Assembly: GCA_937928545.1 (NCBI GenBank)
Contig: CALGJQ010000024.1
Coordinates: 40,012 to 104,011 of the forward strand
Length of the DNA: 64,000 nucleotides
Source of the DNA: an uncultured Verrucomicrobiales bacterium
Lineage (GTDB): Bacteria > Verrucomicrobiota > Verrucomicrobiia > Verrucomicrobiales > Akkermansiaceae
Direction: 5' to 3'
The translations under genes and the position numbers were made by a program. Positions 42,525 to 51,382 of this stretch are shown piece after piece. Position 1 is the first letter of the stretch. Each line of letters opens with the position of its first letter. The notes under the pieces were generated by a model that saw only the letters and a program-made list of their open reading frames with translations, ran no database searches and had not been told where the DNA came from.

Positions 42525-44018
42525 CTAGACAAGGAATCCCGCTCCAATCAAAGTCTCAGCAAGGTATTGCTGCTTCGAGAGCTGCTCTAGGTAGAAATCA
42601 TGGCTATCTTCATTCGGTTCGCACCATGAAGAATCATCCACAAGCACCGAGTAATCTGCCATCTCCGCAAAGGTGAGATTCTCCCCTCCTTGTTGGAAAT
42701 AGGTAACCGCCGCATGAATCGCCGCTCCCAGCGCCGCTCCTTCATGAGTGACCAAGGTGCAACTTGGCACTCCAGTCACATCGGCAATCAATTGACGCCA
42801 AAATTGGCTCCCCACCCCACGCCCCGTGACGCGGATATTCTTAAAATCATGGTCCAGCTCAACCATCCGATGATAGCCAAAGGCGATCCCAGAAGCGATG
42901 CCCTCAAGCGTAGCACGAGCGACATTCGATTGCGTGAAGTTTAAAGCGGTAATCCCATGAAGCATTCCTTCCCCTTTTTCTGAAGATGTGCCATGTCCTA
43001 AAGGCAGGGCCATCAGGCCACCCGAACCAATCGCCGCCTTCGAAGCCGCTTGCTCCATCTCAAGACCAGTCCAACCGTAGTGATTCCGGATCATCTCCAT
43101 CGATGCCACCGCGCGCTCTTCCGTGAAATGAGACAGCCATTGATCAGTCGCATCACACCAAAGATCCACCTCTCCGCGAGGATCGACTTGAGGCGATCGA
43201 CTCACTCCCCACACCGTCCCCGATGTTCCAAAATCAAGAACCGCCGTGCTCGGGTCCACCGTGCCAGAACCAAGTGCTCGCATCATCGAGCGACCACTTC
43301 CGATTCCCACCAAGAGTTCCTTCTTCAAGCCCCAACTCTGAGCAATCTCACCTCGCAAGGGCCCGAGAAGTTTTTCCGAACCGGCAACCGGTGAAAGCAT
43401 TTCTCTCAAATTCGGCGAAATGAAATCGACCAAAGGCTGACTCCACTCCCGTTTTGGCACATCAAAAAGTCCCGTTCGCGAGGCATCGCCGGCCTCCGTT
43501 TTCTTCACTCCCGTGAGCCAGTAATTGATGAACTCACGTGGCTGCATCACCGAGGTCGTCCTTTGAAAATTGCTCAACTCGCGCTCCTTGACCCAGAGCA
43601 ATTTGCTCGCGAAAGAATCGACCTCGATTCGATTCCCAATCATTTCGCTCAAACCGGGGGCTCCACCAAAATTTCGATTCAGCGTATGAAGCTGTTTCGT
43701 AGCGGAGCTATCTCCTTCGATCTTCGCTGGGCGCACGATTGCATTATTTTCATCAAGTAGAACCAAGCCCTTCGACTGAGCTCCCACTGACATCGCCACC
43801 ACACGATCTCGGTCGTCACCGAGAGAATTGAGGCATTCTTTGACCGTTTTATCTAATGACGCGATCCAAATAGCAGGATCCTGCTCTTGGCTCCCAATCG
43901 GGACACCCTCGACAAGAGTATGAGGCGAGCTGGCCGAAGCCACCACCGTCGCGCTTTCTAAATCCACTACAATGGCTCTAGTTTCTGACTCTGCTGATTC
44001 GACTCCGAGGAAATACAT
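42525..44018 (-). CDS. FGGY-family carbohydrate kinase (xylulokinase-like)
   Basis: A ~497-residue sugar kinase of the FGGY family, phosphorylating a pentulose or related sugar with ATP. The ATG at 44018 (MYFLGVESAESETRAIVVD) gives the phosphate-loop region; the frame is open 49 codons further but that overlaps the divergent Fe-S carrier region. Other signatures are VVAMSVGAQSKGLVLLDENN, LLGPLRGEIAQSWGL, DFGTSGTVWGVS and ITALNFTQSNVARATLEGIA followed by NIRVTGRGVGSQFWRQLIADVTG, the FGGY signature 2. Resembles XylB, but the N-terminus has VESAESET in place of the usual GID-x-G-T, so substrate is uncertain. Confidence 0.85.
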   Translation of the reverse strand: MYFLGVESAESETRAIVVDLESATVVASASSPHTLVEGVPIGSQEQDPAIWIASLDKTVKECLNSLGDDRDRVVAMSVGAQSKGLVLLDENNAIVRPAKIEGDSSATKQLHTLNRNFGGAPGLSEMIGNRIEVDSFASKLLWVKERELSNFQRTTSVMQPREFINYWLTGVKKTEAGDASRTGLFDVPKREWSQPLVDFISPNLREMLSPVAGSEKLLGPLRGEIAQSWGLKKELLVGIGSGRSMMRALGSGTVDPSTAVLDFGTSGTVWGVSRSPQVDPRGEVDLWCDATDQWLSHFTEERAVASMEMIRNHYGWTGLEMEQAASKAAIGSGGLMALPLGHGTSSEKGEGMLHGITALNFTQSNVARATLEGIASGIAFGYHRMVELDHDFKNIRVTGRGVGSQFWRQLIADVTGVPSCTLVTHEGAALGAAIHAAVTYFQQGGENLTFAEMADYSVLVDDSSWCEPNEDSHDFYLEQLSKQQYLAETLIGAGFLV

Positions 44019-44151
44019 GGGGATTTTTCTAGGGAGATCAAAACGTCTCTCGTCCTCCCTGACAAGCTCCATCCCTCTGCCCCTCGTATCATGGGGAAAA
44101 AAGAACTCTGGAAAAAATGACCCACCCCTCCTACTTTCCACTCGTAAGCTT

Positions 44152-44532
44152 ATGATCACCGTCACCGAAAAAGCCGCCAGCGAGCTTTCTGCTCTTTTGG
44201 CCTCGAAAAATGCCCCAGAAGGAAGCGGCCTCCGCCTTGGCGTTGAACGTGGTGGCTGCGCCGGTTTGGCCTACACCATGAGGATCGGAGTGCCTGAAGA
44301 AGGCGACAAGATCATTAACCTCAATGGCACCAGCTTCATCGTCGCGCATGACTCCTTCGACTTCCTCGAAGGCTGCACCGTAGACTTTGCCGATGAGCTC
44401 TCAGACCGCGGCTTCAAAATTTTTAACCCAAACGCCTCACGCTCATGTGGTTGCGGAACCTCTTTCGAACCCAGCGAAGAAGGCAAAAAGCCCGCCTACG
44501 ACCCAGCGCTGGACGGCACCAATTGCAAGTAG
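44152..44532 (+). CDS. A-type iron-sulfur carrier protein (IscA/ErpA/SufA family)
   Basis: A 126-residue protein from the ATG at 44152 (MITVTEKAASELSALL). Fe-S cluster carriers of this family use three cysteines, here in VERGGCAGLAYTMRIG and in the SRSCGCGTSFEP tail motif, with the usual FIVAHDSFDFLEGCTVDFADEL block between. Length is slightly above the usual 107-115 owing to a short extra C-terminus. It hands clusters to apo-enzymes such as LeuC, NadA and others. No isc or suf operon adjoins; the next gene is an unknown membrane protein. Confidence 0.95.
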   Translation: MITVTEKAASELSALLASKNAPEGSGLRLGVERGGCAGLAYTMRIGVPEEGDKIINLNGTSFIVAHDSFDFLEGCTVDFADELSDRGFKIFNPNASRSCGCGTSFEPSEEGKKPAYDPALDGTNCK

Positions 44533-44544
44533 CCCCCATTTCAA

Positions 44545-45291
44545 ATGGCCCGCGACTCAGACGAATTCTTCAAAAAACGCCCACCTCTCTTCTGGTGGCT
44601 TTTGGCGAACATCCTTGCCATCGCCTTCGCCATCACCGCTTGGATCGTCTGCTTAAATCTCTTTCGCGATCCCACCAATCCCGCCAGCTATGAACTTATG
44701 ATGAAAGTCGGCCGCATTGATCCTCTGGAATCCTTTGCAGGCAAGACCGTTCCTCCCGCGCAACAAGTCAGCTCCCCTCAAGAGCTCGAAGCCCAGTTTA
44801 AGTCCTTCAGTGCATCTGATCTCGAAACTCTCAATCGCGAACTCCGCAGGTCCTACCTGACCAATTACAAAAAACCCAAATTCCTCACCTTCGTAAGAGC
44901 AGAACTCCGCATCCTTGAAGTGAGAAAACTCGGCGACGATGATTTTTTAAATTCCGGCGTTGTCGTAAAGGGACAAGCCCTAGTCCGCCCCGATGCCGTC
45001 GCCGACCCCATTCCCTACCCGGTTTTTGTCGAAGTCCTCTTTCCCAGCGAAGAAGCCTCACTTGAAAATTTTCAGACCGGAGAAATCCTAAAATTACGAA
45101 TGCAGAAAAAACAGCGGGACTGCGCCGCTATCCTCAATGTAGGAACGAGTGATTTTGAAGGCCGCAGCGTTTTGTTTCTCACCTTAGTTCCCTTGAATGC
45201 CGTGAAATACAAAAGCGAAAACGGAACCCCCTTTCAAATCAAACCTCCTGCGATGGCAAATTTGAAGGCCCCACTTCCGGTCCTTCCCTAA
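44545..45291 (+). CDS. Unknown membrane-anchored protein upstream of the PBP
   Basis: A 248-residue protein. Residues ~8-35 (KRPPLFWWLLANILAIAFAITAWIVCLNLF) form one membrane helix, followed by an extracytoplasmic domain of ~210 residues: SPQELEAQFKSFSASDLETL, KKPKFLTFVRAELRILEVRKL, GVVVKGQALVRPDAVADPIP, LFLTLVPLNAVKYKSENG. I recognise no family. It lies 12 bases after the Fe-S carrier and 12 bases before a penicillin-binding protein, so an auxiliary role for that PBP is plausible by position only. Confidence 0.7.
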   Translation: MARDSDEFFKKRPPLFWWLLANILAIAFAITAWIVCLNLFRDPTNPASYELMMKVGRIDPLESFAGKTVPPAQQVSSPQELEAQFKSFSASDLETLNRELRRSYLTNYKKPKFLTFVRAELRILEVRKLGDDDFLNSGVVVKGQALVRPDAVADPIPYPVFVEVLFPSEEASLENFQTGEILKLRMQKKQRDCAAILNVGTSDFEGRSVLFLTLVPLNAVKYKSENGTPFQIKPPAMANLKAPLPVLP

Positions 45292-45303
45292 CACAAGCAA
45301 CTG

Positions 45304-46926
45304 ATGAGCTGGAGTTCCTACCAACGCGAATCGCGCTGGAGCGGCTTAGCACGTTTCCTGAAACGTGCTTGGGCCTTCAGCTGGAAAGCTTGCCTCACCC
45401 TCTTAGTTCCCATTCTCCTCGCCATCGCTTGGTATGCCTATCAAGCCAACCAGTTTGATCTCGCCGACATCAAACGCATGCCCGCCCGCACCGTTCTGAT
45501 CGATCGCGAAGGCGTCGAATATGGAACGATCCACGGAGCAAATCGACGATTGGTCGAATACGAGGAAGTTCCCGAATTCCTTAAAACTAGCCTTTTTGCA
45601 CGAGAAGACGCCCGCTTCATGGAACATGAAGGAGTCGACCTCTTCGGCCTCGCTCGCGCCACTATTCGCAACATCAAGGACTTCGATTTCACCCAAGGAG
45701 CATCCACCCTCTCGATGCAACTCGCGCGAAACACCTACGACCTCCGCGAAAAAAAATCACTCAATCGTAAGTTCCTCGAAATCGCCCTCACCTACCGGGT
45801 CGAAGCAGAATTTTCCAAGAACGAAATCTTAACCAGCTACCTCAACCGCATTTATTTTGGCTCAGGCTGCAATGGCATCGAGGAAGCCGCCTTAACCTAC
45901 TTCGGCACCCCCACCGCCGACCTTACAAAATCACAGTGCGCCCTCCTCGTCGGCATCATTCGCGCACCCCACGCCTGCAGCCCTTGGCGAAATCTCGAAG
46001 GCGCGCTCCGACAGCGAGACGAAGTCCTCGCACGCCTCGTCACCACCGAAGCTATCTCTCAAAACAAAGCTGACCAAATTAAGGCAAGCCCCCTAAATCT
46101 CCGCGACCCTGATGCAGAACGCATTGAAACAAGCCACGGCACCCGCGTCCTCCGACGTCCTCTCGAAGTCGTTCTCAGCAATTCGCAAATCACCACCGGC
46201 GGACTCAAGGTCATCACCTCGATCGATTTCTCAGTCCAACAAGCCTTGGAGGAAATGATTCAAAATCTCTATCTCCCTATCGGATGTCAAATGGCCGCGC
46301 TTTCAATTGACCCCCGCAATGGCGACGTCCTCGGAGTTGTCGGTTGCCGCGAAAAAAATCCCACCGGCTTTAATCGTGCTCTCGACTCCCGTCGCGACCT
46401 CGGGCCCAAAATGATCGATCCCCTCATCGGAACTATCGCCCTCGAACGCGGCCACCTTCCCATCTCAGGAAACCCCGTCGCAACCGGTCGCCAACTTCAA
46501 GAACAAGACGCCATCCAACTCTTAAGCCGCTTCGGCTTCGAAGGAAAATTCGGCTTAAGTGACGACCTCTATCGCGGATCTCTGAGCGTCTCCCTTCTCG
46601 AACTCGCCACCGCCTACGCCACCATCCTTCAGCAAGGATCTCGGCCCGCTGCCGTCTTTGTGCGCGAACTCCAACACGAAGAAAAAGCCCTCTTCCGCCG
46701 CCCTCCGTCCTTCTACCCCGCCTTCTCCAAACACGCCCGCCTTGAAGTCACCCCCCGCCATCTGAGCGGAATGTCTCTTCAAAAAACCGACCTCTGGGCC
46801 GCCGCCCTCAGCGAAGAGCAAATCATTGTCGTTTGGATTGGATTCGACCGTCCCAAAAAACTCCAAATCGGCGAAGATGTCAGCGAGACCCTGCGCCGTG
46901 ATCTTGAGAACATTCTCACGAAGTAG
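45304..46926 (+). CDS. Penicillin-binding protein with GT51 transglycosylase and degenerate transpeptidase domain
   Basis: A 540-residue class A PBP. After a membrane helix (~28-48), residues ~70-240 are a GT51 peptidoglycan glycosyltransferase with intact motifs: LFAREDARFMEHEGVDLFGLARATI with the catalytic Glu, GASTLSMQLARNTYDL, RKFLEIALTYRVEAEFSKNEILTSYLNRIYFG and ALLVGIIRAPHACSPWRNLEGALRQRDEVL. The second half aligns with a transpeptidase fold (GSLSVSLLELATAYATILQQG, IVVWIGFD), but the S-x-x-K motif is replaced (RRDLGPKMIDP, no serine or following lysine in place) and KTG reads KTD in a shortened loop. It is probably glycosyltransferase-only. Confidence 0.88.
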   Translation: MSWSSYQRESRWSGLARFLKRAWAFSWKACLTLLVPILLAIAWYAYQANQFDLADIKRMPARTVLIDREGVEYGTIHGANRRLVEYEEVPEFLKTSLFAREDARFMEHEGVDLFGLARATIRNIKDFDFTQGASTLSMQLARNTYDLREKKSLNRKFLEIALTYRVEAEFSKNEILTSYLNRIYFGSGCNGIEEAALTYFGTPTADLTKSQCALLVGIIRAPHACSPWRNLEGALRQRDEVLARLVTTEAISQNKADQIKASPLNLRDPDAERIETSHGTRVLRRPLEVVLSNSQITTGGLKVITSIDFSVQQALEEMIQNLYLPIGCQMAALSIDPRNGDVLGVVGCREKNPTGFNRALDSRRDLGPKMIDPLIGTIALERGHLPISGNPVATGRQLQEQDAIQLLSRFGFEGKFGLSDDLYRGSLSVSLLELATAYATILQQGSRPAAVFVRELQHEEKALFRRPPSFYPAFSKHARLEVTPRHLSGMSLQKTDLWAAALSEEQIIVVWIGFDRPKKLQIGEDVSETLRRDLENILTK

Positions 46927-46927
46927 C

Positions 46928-47332
46928 TCAAATTTTCCCCAGTAATTGGCTCCGGCTGCTATCGACCAAAAAGTCACCCAAAGCTCGGCGACCTAGCACG
47001 AGTAAATACCTCTTCGAAACTCGCGAGCTCAATTGAACCAAAAGATGATGCCCTTCATCATTCAAACTCTCAACCGTCACCTCAATAAAGTAACTCTTCG
47101 TAAGATCGCCTTCCGAGTTCGTCACCTCTTTCGTCAATACCACCGGCGCTTCGCACTCTAAATCATCGATCCCCTTAAACGACACCCAGCCGTCCCCCTC
47201 TCTCTCAAAGAATTCGATCTCCGTCGCATGAAGGAGAGAATCCCTTTTCCCCGTGTCGATCTTCGCACGAAACCAATCAATCCCAAATTGCGGGATCGAG
47301 AACCACTCACTCTTTCCGATCAGTGGCTTCAC
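46928..47332 (-). CDS. RimB-like ATP-dependent zinc protease family protein (DUF785)
   Basis: A 134-residue protein of the retropepsin-like DUF785 family. It has LIGKSEWFSIPQFGIDWFRA, the active-site triad KIDTGKRDSLLHATEI (D-T-G), and LVLGRRALGDFLVDSSRSQLL near the end. In other bacteria such proteins often sit with RimK glutamate ligases, where they reverse or trim poly-glutamylation; no rimK is nearby. It starts at GTG (47332) inside the recN stop (GTGA overlap), so it is coupled to recN instead. Length matches the short family form. Confidence 0.83.
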   Translation of the reverse strand: MKPLIGKSEWFSIPQFGIDWFRAKIDTGKRDSLLHATEIEFFEREGDGWVSFKGIDDLECEAPVVLTKEVTNSEGDLTKSYFIEVTVESLNDEGHHLLVQLSSRVSKRYLLVLGRRALGDFLVDSSRSQLLGKI

Positions 47333-48969
47333 TTGAGTAGAGTCTTCGCCATCTCGCGAACTTCCTTCCCGCCACCGCCCAACATGCGGACCAGCTCATC
47401 TAATCGACCCTCCCCCTTCACTTCCGTAAGCGAGGAAAGCGAACGCCCTCCTTCCACTCGCTTCTCCACCAAAAAATGCTGATGCGCCACCGCCGCCACT
47501 TGCGGGAAGTGCGTGATCGCCACCACCTGATGACGTTCCCCAAGGCTCGCCATTTTCTCACCCACCGCTCGTGCAATTTCCCCACCGACATTCGCATCAA
47601 TTTCATCGAATACCATCAATGGCGTCGAATCTTGATCCGCGAGAGCATTCTTCACCGCCAACATCACGCGAGAAATCTCACCACTCGACGCCACTTGTCT
47701 CAGCGGCTTGAGCGGCTCCCCGGGATTCGGACCGAAGAGATATTCCACCTCTTCCATTCCCTGCGCGCTCGGCTCGTCTCGGGGCGAAAGTTGCACCTCA
47801 AATTCCGCCTGCTTGAAACCCAAATCAATCAGATGACTCCGCACCTCTTCCGCAAGCAAGGGCGCGTGTTTCTTGCGCTTACTCGTAATCTTGCGAGCAG
47901 CCGTTCTCAGTTTCTTCATTCTCTCATCCACTTCGCTCTTAAGCCGGCCAAGATATTCCTCACGGTTATCGGATCCTTCCAAACGAACTCGCGCCTCTTC
48001 CGCATGATCCAAGGCATCCTGCAAACTCGGCCCATACTTCCGCTTGAGAGTCTCCACTAAATTAAAACGCTCCTCCACTTCTTGAACCTCGGAAGGATCA
48101 ATTTCCAGTTCATCGAGATACTCGATCACACTACGCTCCAACTCCTGCATTTGCACCGCAACCGACTCCACCTCATCTGCCAAATCACCCGTCGCCGGAT
48201 CGATCTTTCGCAACTCCGACGTCGCTTTTTGTAAGTCTTCTAAGCCAGGCGAAATCCTCTCGCGAAAATGCCCCACCGCCGCTCCGGCGAGCTCACCCAG
48301 ACGACTCGCATTACTCGTCCGTCGATAGCGCTCCTCCAGTTCTTCTTCCTCTCCCGCCTTAATCTCTGCCGCATCAATTTCCTCCACCTGAAAACGCAAA
48401 AGCTCTTTCTCCTGATCCCCAATCTCACGCTGCGCACGCGCCGTTTCGTATTCCTCCGCGGCCTCACGCCAAGCACTCCACTTCTCCCGATACGCCGCTA
48501 CTTCCGACCCCACCACACTGTAAGCATCCAGCAAAGCCAGCTGCCGCTCCGGCGAAAGAAGTGATTGATGATCATGCGGACCATGCAGGTCCACCAAATG
48601 CTGACCAATCCGCTTCAACACTCCTAAAGTCGCCGCCCCATTATTCACAAACTGCTTGTTCGAACTCGTCCCCACCACCCGGCGGACAATCAATTCGTCA
48701 TCCTCACATGGATCTAAGCCCACTTCCTCCAAAATCCCATTGATCGCCGAGGCATCAGCTAGGTTAAAAATCGCTTCCACCGTGCATTGGTCTTCACCAG
48801 TGCGGATCAGCCCTTTTCCCGCCCGTTCCCCCAGCACCAACTTGAGCGCTCCCACGATCACCGACTTACCAGCCCCCGTCTCTCCCGTCACTCCCACCAA
48901 GCCTCCACCAAGGTCCCATTCGAGTCGGTCAACTAGGGCGAGATTTCGGATCTTTAAAAGGGTAAGCAT
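47329..48969 (-). CDS. recN: DNA repair protein RecN
   Basis: An SMC-like ATPase acting early in double-strand break repair. The 546-residue protein has Walker A GETGAGKSVIVGALKLVLG near the N-terminus, two coiled-coil arms (~155-370), the signature ASSGEISRVMLAVKNAL, Walker B TPLMVFDEIDANVGG and ITHFPQVAAVAHQHFLVEK. Length is normal (E. coli 553). It is followed by the overlapping RimB-like gene. A divergent MBL hydrolase gene lies upstream, 26-53 bases away. Confidence 0.96.
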   Translation of the reverse strand: MLTLLKIRNLALVDRLEWDLGGGLVGVTGETGAGKSVIVGALKLVLGERAGKGLIRTGEDQCTVEAIFNLADASAINGILEEVGLDPCEDDELIVRRVVGTSSNKQFVNNGAATLGVLKRIGQHLVDLHGPHDHQSLLSPERQLALLDAYSVVGSEVAAYREKWSAWREAAEEYETARAQREIGDQEKELLRFQVEEIDAAEIKAGEEEELEERYRRTSNASRLGELAGAAVGHFRERISPGLEDLQKATSELRKIDPATGDLADEVESVAVQMQELERSVIEYLDELEIDPSEVQEVEERFNLVETLKRKYGPSLQDALDHAEEARVRLEGSDNREEYLGRLKSEVDERMKKLRTAARKITSKRKKHAPLLAEEVRSHLIDLGFKQAEFEVQLSPRDEPSAQGMEEVEYLFGPNPGEPLKPLRQVASSGEISRVMLAVKNALADQDSTPLMVFDEIDANVGGEIARAVGEKMASLGERHQVVAITHFPQVAAVAHQHFLVEKRVEGGRSLSSLTEVKGEGRLDELVRMLGGGGKEVREMAKTLLK

Positions 48970-49022
48970 TCGGGTTTTGCGGAGTCAGGGGGATTATGCA
49001 AGTCTCGCCCCCCGATGCAACG

Positions 49023-49826
49023 ATGAGTACCACTCGATCTCAATCTAACCTCCTTTTTCTTGGAACGGCCACCTCCGTCGGCGTTCCCGTCATCGGCTGC
49101 ACTTGCCCCACTTGCACCTCCGATCACCCACACGATCAACGCTCGCGCAGCTCCGTTCTCCTAAATGGCCCTTGGGGCAGCCTCCTTATCGACAGCGGCC
49201 CCGACCTCCGCCAACAAGCCCTTCGCGAAAAAATCACCGCCGTTGACGCCGTCCTCTACACCCACGAGCACCTCGACCACGTCGCCGGCTTCGATGAACT
49301 CCGCGCCTTTTGCTGGCGTCGCGAAGCCCCCCTCCCACTCTATGGCTCACCCGAAACCCTCACCGCCCTTCAAAGGATGTATCCTTGGGCATTCCCCCTC
49401 GAAGACCACCAACCCGGATACATCCGCCCCGAAGCCCGTCCCTTCAAAGGCCCCTTCGATTTCAACGGCCTCCAAATCACTCCCATCGAAGTCCTCCACG
49501 GCAAGGTCCGCACCCACGGATTTCGCTTCGACCACCCCAGCATCGGAGCCCTCGCCTACCTCCCCGATGTCAAAACCATCCCCGAACGCTCACTTTCTCT
49601 TCTCACCGATCTCGATGTCCTCATCCTCGATGCCCTTCGCCACGAAGAGCACCACACCCACATGACCGTGGGAGAAGCACTCTCCACCATCGACCTTCTA
49701 AAACCCACGAGTTCCTACCTCACCCACCTCTCACACGAACTCACTTGGCAAGAAACAAACGACTCCCTCCCCTCGCAAGTTTCTCTCGCATACGACTCAT
49801 TGCGCCTTACTTTTAAAGAAAAATGA
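49023..49826 (+). CDS. MBL-fold metallohydrolase (PhnP-like)
   Basis: A 267-residue metallo-beta-lactamase-fold hydrolase. From the ATG at 49023 it reads LLFLGTATSVGVPVIGCTCP with a GC-x-C-x-x-C structural zinc site, as in PhnP, then LLIDSGPDLRQQAL and the metal motif YTHEHLDHVAGFDELRAF, with further ligands in VLILDALRHEEHHTHMTV. Resembles 2',3'-cyclic-phosphodiesterases of the PhnP/RNase Z side of the fold; substrate is unknown. Another ATG at 48996 is possible. Its stop overlaps the next start (ATGA), so it is coupled to the TIGR03790 gene. Confidence 0.9.
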   Translation: MSTTRSQSNLLFLGTATSVGVPVIGCTCPTCTSDHPHDQRSRSSVLLNGPWGSLLIDSGPDLRQQALREKITAVDAVLYTHEHLDHVAGFDELRAFCWRREAPLPLYGSPETLTALQRMYPWAFPLEDHQPGYIRPEARPFKGPFDFNGLQITPIEVLHGKVRTHGFRFDHPSIGALAYLPDVKTIPERSLSLLTDLDVLILDALRHEEHHTHMTVGEALSTIDLLKPTSSYLTHLSHELTWQETNDSLPSQVSLAYDSLRLTFKEK

Positions 49827-51379
49827 CCACTCGCCTCCTTTTCATCATCACGGCCCTTTGCCTACCCCTCTTTGCGGACCAGCAACCTTTGCTCCCTGGC
49901 CAAGTCGTCGTCGTCTACAATTCAAGCAGTCCTCAATCAAAAGACCTCGCCGAATTCTACGCCCTCTCACGCGGCATCCCGGCCACCCAAATCGTAGGCC
50001 TCGCCACCACCGAAAAAGCCACCATCGACCGGGCCACTTTCGAAAAAAGCATCCGCAAGCCCCTCGCTAAAAAATTCACCGACGAAAAATGGTGGACCCT
50101 CGGGAAAGATCAAAACGGCGTCAGTCTCCCCATCGCCGGTCGCATCAAATGCATCGCCCTCATGAAAGGCATGCCCCTCCGCATTAGCCGCGCCCCTCTC
50201 CCTGAAGGCGAGACCGAAAAGACCCGCCAATTCAACGTCAATAACGAAGCCGCGCTCGATTCCGAACTCAGCCTCATGGGCGTGAGCGGCTACCCCATCG
50301 GCGGCCCCATCCCGAACCCCTACTTCAACAAAGATTACCCCGCCACCCAAAGCCCCGCGAACTTCCTCATCATGGTCGGCCGCATCGATGCCAAGAGCTA
50401 CGACCAGTGCAAACGGATGATCCTCGACGCCCTCGACACCGAAAAAGACGGCCTCTGGGGACGCACCTACCTCGACTTCTCTCGCAAAGGCGGCGGCTTC
50501 GCCATCGGTGACTCCTGGATTGAGGACATCACAAAAGCCAGCCTCGCCGCAGGAATCCCCACCATCACCGATCGGAACAAAGACACCTTCACCACCAACT
50601 ATCCCATGACCGATTGCGCGGTTTACTTCGGCTGGTATACCTTCCACCGAAACGGTCCCTTCCTAAACGACAACTTCAAATTCCAAAAAGGAGCCATCGC
50701 CGTGCACCTCCACTCCATGAGCGCCGAGCAGCTCATCAACCCTGCTAAAAACTGGAGCGCCGCCCTCCTCGATCGCGGAGCCGCCGCTACCCTCGGCAAC
50801 ACCTGGGAGCCCTTCCTGCAACTGAGCCATCACTTCAACATCTTCTACGATCGCCTCAGCAAAGGCTACACCCTCATCGAAGCAGGATACATGTCGATGA
50901 ACGCCGTTTCTTGGCAAAACATTGTCATCGGCGACCCCCTCTACCGCCCCTTCAAAACCACCGGGGTCAATCGTGAGAGCATGAAAATCGACCGCGAATA
51001 CAAAATCATCCGCTATGCCAAAAGTAAGTTCCCCGATGAGCAAACGCGCTACCAAGAACTCCTCAAAGCCGCCGAAAAATCAAAGAGCGGAACCATCTAT
51101 GAAATGACCGGCTTCCATTCGCTTGAAGTCGGAAACCAGGAGGCTGCCGCCAAGGCGTTCACCCGCGCCAAACAACTCTTCTCAGCCCCCGCCGACAAAC
51201 TTCGCCAAGACCTCAACCTCGTCGAAATCGAACGCCGTCAAAAGAAAACCAGTGCCGCCATCAAACGCCTCAAACGCGCAAAGCTCGAATTCAAAGACCT
51301 CCCCGAAGTCAAAGCCGTCGCCGGACTCCTCACCATCCTCGATCCTCCCGCTCCCCCTGCCACTAAGCGCAAGAAGTAG
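49823..51379 (+). CDS. TIGR03790 family exported protein
   Basis: A 518-residue protein with a signal peptide (LLFIITALCLPLFADQ). The family signature is LPGQVVVVYNSSSPQSKDLAEFYALSRGIP, then ALDSELSLMGVSGYPIGGPIPNPYF and DPLYRPFKTTGVNRESM. TIGR03790 proteins occur mainly in Planctomycetota, Verrucomicrobiota, Acidobacteriota and some others; function is unknown. The C-terminal ~110 residues (~400-518) look like a TPR-type helical extension (AAKAFTRAKQLFSAPADKLR). It is sandwiched between a MBL hydrolase and a DUF2851 gene with 4-base overlap and 3-base gap. Confidence 0.88.
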   Translation: MTTRLLFIITALCLPLFADQQPLLPGQVVVVYNSSSPQSKDLAEFYALSRGIPATQIVGLATTEKATIDRATFEKSIRKPLAKKFTDEKWWTLGKDQNGVSLPIAGRIKCIALMKGMPLRISRAPLPEGETEKTRQFNVNNEAALDSELSLMGVSGYPIGGPIPNPYFNKDYPATQSPANFLIMVGRIDAKSYDQCKRMILDALDTEKDGLWGRTYLDFSRKGGGFAIGDSWIEDITKASLAAGIPTITDRNKDTFTTNYPMTDCAVYFGWYTFHRNGPFLNDNFKFQKGAIAVHLHSMSAEQLINPAKNWSAALLDRGAAATLGNTWEPFLQLSHHFNIFYDRLSKGYTLIEAGYMSMNAVSWQNIVIGDPLYRPFKTTGVNRESMKIDREYKIIRYAKSKFPDEQTRYQELLKAAEKSKSGTIYEMTGFHSLEVGNQEAAAKAFTRAKQLFSAPADKLRQDLNLVEIERRQKKTSAAIKRLKRAKLEFKDLPEVKAVAGLLTILDPPAPPATKRKK

Positions 51380-51382
51380 GCG

